Both the position numbers and the translations under genes were made by a program. The notes beneath the pieces are model-generated. The model had not been told where the DNA came from. It did not search any database and was given only the letters and a program-made list of their open reading frames with translations. 7,306 nucleotides of DNA. It comes from Kiritimatiellia bacterium. Its GTDB lineage: Bacteria > Verrucomicrobiota > Kiritimatiellia > SLAD01. Below, piece by piece: positions 6,450 through 7,306 of this stretch (its first letter is position 1; each line of letters starts with the position of its first letter). Location: contig SLAD01000241.1 of the NCBI GenBank assembly GCA_007126995.1, positions 1 through 7,306 of the forward strand, read 5' to 3'.

Positions 6450-7306
6450 TGAGTATTTTGGTGAACAAACAGACGAAACTCATTGTGCAGGGCATCACGG
6501 GGCGGGACGGCTCGTTCCATACCAAGCAGATGCTGGACTATGGCACGCAAGTGGTCGGCGGCGTGACCCCCGGCAAGGGCGGTCAAACAACGGACGATGG
6601 CTTGCCCGTATTCAATAGCGTGCAGGACGCGGTGGACACCACCGGCGCCAACGCCACCGTCATTTATGTGCCGGCCAAATTCGCGGCGGCCGCCGTGATT
6701 GAAGCCGCCGAGGCGAAGATCCCGTTGATCATTTGTATCACCGAAGGCATCCCGGTGCTGGACATGGTCGAGGTGTATCACGCGGTTCAGGCAAACGGTT
6801 GCCGTCTGATCGGGCCCAATTGTCCCGGTGTCATCTCGCCGGATGAAGCCAAGATCGGCATCATGCCGGGCGTGATTCATAAGCCGGGCCGTGTCGGCGT
6901 CATTTCGCGCAGTGGCACGCTGACGTATGAAATCGTCAATTCGCTGACCGAGCGCGGCATTGGCCAGTCCACGTGCATCGGCGTCGGTGGCGATCCGATC
7001 GTCGGATCCGGATTCCGCGATCTGTTGCCGTTGTTCGAGGAGGATCCCGACACGGAGGCCGTCGTCTTAATCGGCGAGATTGGTGGCGATGAGGAGGAGC
7101 GCACCGCCGAATATATCGGCAAGCATATCAAGAAGCCCGTGTTCGCCTACATTGTCGGGCAAACCGCGCCGGAAGGAAAACGTATGGGGCATGCCGGCGC
7201 CATCGTCTCCGGCGGCGCCGGCACGGCCGAGTCCAAGATCAAGGCGTTCGATGCGGTCGGCGTTCCCGTCGCCCGCACCATTGACGAATTGGCGGATAAG
7301 GTGGCC
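6449..7306 (+). CDS. sucD: Succinyl-CoA ligase alpha subunit (3' end cut off by window)
   Basis: The frame is open for 286 codons to the window edge with no stop. E. coli SucD has 289 residues, so only a few residues are likely missing. Visible features are the CoA-binding Rossmann start GITGRDGSFH (15-24), PGKGG, GPNCPGV with C125, ISRSGTLTYE, GGDP, the GEIGG segment with E210, and GHAGAIV with H248, the histidine that is phosphorylated during catalysis. All key residues are present, so it should be an active partner for SucC. The start is fixed by the SD at 6435-6441 and by the one-base overlap with sucC. No frameshift or unusual insertion is seen. Confidence 0.97.
   Translation, partial: MSILVNKQTKLIVQGITGRDGSFHTKQMLDYGTQVVGGVTPGKGGQTTDDGLPVFNSVQDAVDTTGANATVIYVPAKFAAAAVIEAAEAKIPLIICITEGIPVLDMVEVYHAVQANGCRLIGPNCPGVISPDEAKIGIMPGVIHKPGRVGVISRSGTLTYEIVNSLTERGIGQSTCIGVGGDPIVGSGFRDLLPLFEEDPDTEAVVLIGEIGGDEEERTAEYIGKHIKKPVFAYIVGQTAPEGKRMGHAGAIVSGGAGTAESKIKAFDAVGVPVARTIDELADKVA

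Noticed and set aside
5612..6880. Long minus-strand open frame (422 codons) opposite sucC and sucD
   Set aside because: It lies antisense to two clearly conserved genes. GC-biased codon use on the sense strand removes stop codons from this antisense frame, and its translation resembles no known protein.

Overview
The window is a GC-rich, all-plus-strand bacterial chromosome segment with four complete protein genes and a fifth that runs off the right edge. The organism looks like a member of the PVC superphylum, most likely Verrucomicrobiota/Kiritimatiellota-like. That guess rests on the architecture of the large kinase (N-terminal zinc ribbon, Hanks kinase, one membrane helix, long helical C-terminal region), which I associate from memory with that group. 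It is an inference, because no rRNA or other phylogenetic marker is present.

Layout. Positions 1-418 hold no convincing gene. They contain two adjacent hairpins ending in a T-tract at the left edge (13-90), a 12-bp perfect palindrome (227-238), a strong hairpin with a possible tandem G-A internal loop (290-321), and a good sigma-70-type promoter (374-401) almost touching the next start codon. Positions 419-2047 encode peptide chain release factor 3 (prfC), apparently a single-gene unit. After a 119-bp gap with a second candidate promoter (2113-2142) comes a block of four closely packed genes: a membrane-anchored Ser/Thr protein kinase (2167-4620), an ElbB-type DJ-1/PfpI family protein (4644-5294), succinyl-CoA ligase beta subunit sucC (5313-6449) and succinyl-CoA ligase alpha subunit sucD (6449 to beyond 7306). 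Gaps are 23 and 18 bp, then a 1-base TGATG overlap.

How they fit together. SucC and SucD form the succinyl-CoA synthetase of the TCA cycle. ElbB belongs to a family of DJ-1-like proteins with glyoxalase-type activity. The kinase directly upstream on the same strand probably shares their transcript. It is unusual in three ways: a four-cysteine zinc ribbon precedes the catalytic domain, the HRD motif is HGD (a non-RD kinase), and the activation segment is almost free of phosphorylatable residues. It also carries a roughly 460-residue region, predicted to lie outside the cytoplasm, that I cannot assign to a family. The pairing of a transmembrane kinase with central-carbon genes is the most interesting feature of the window. 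A functional link is a hypothesis only; chance adjacency is the simplest alternative.
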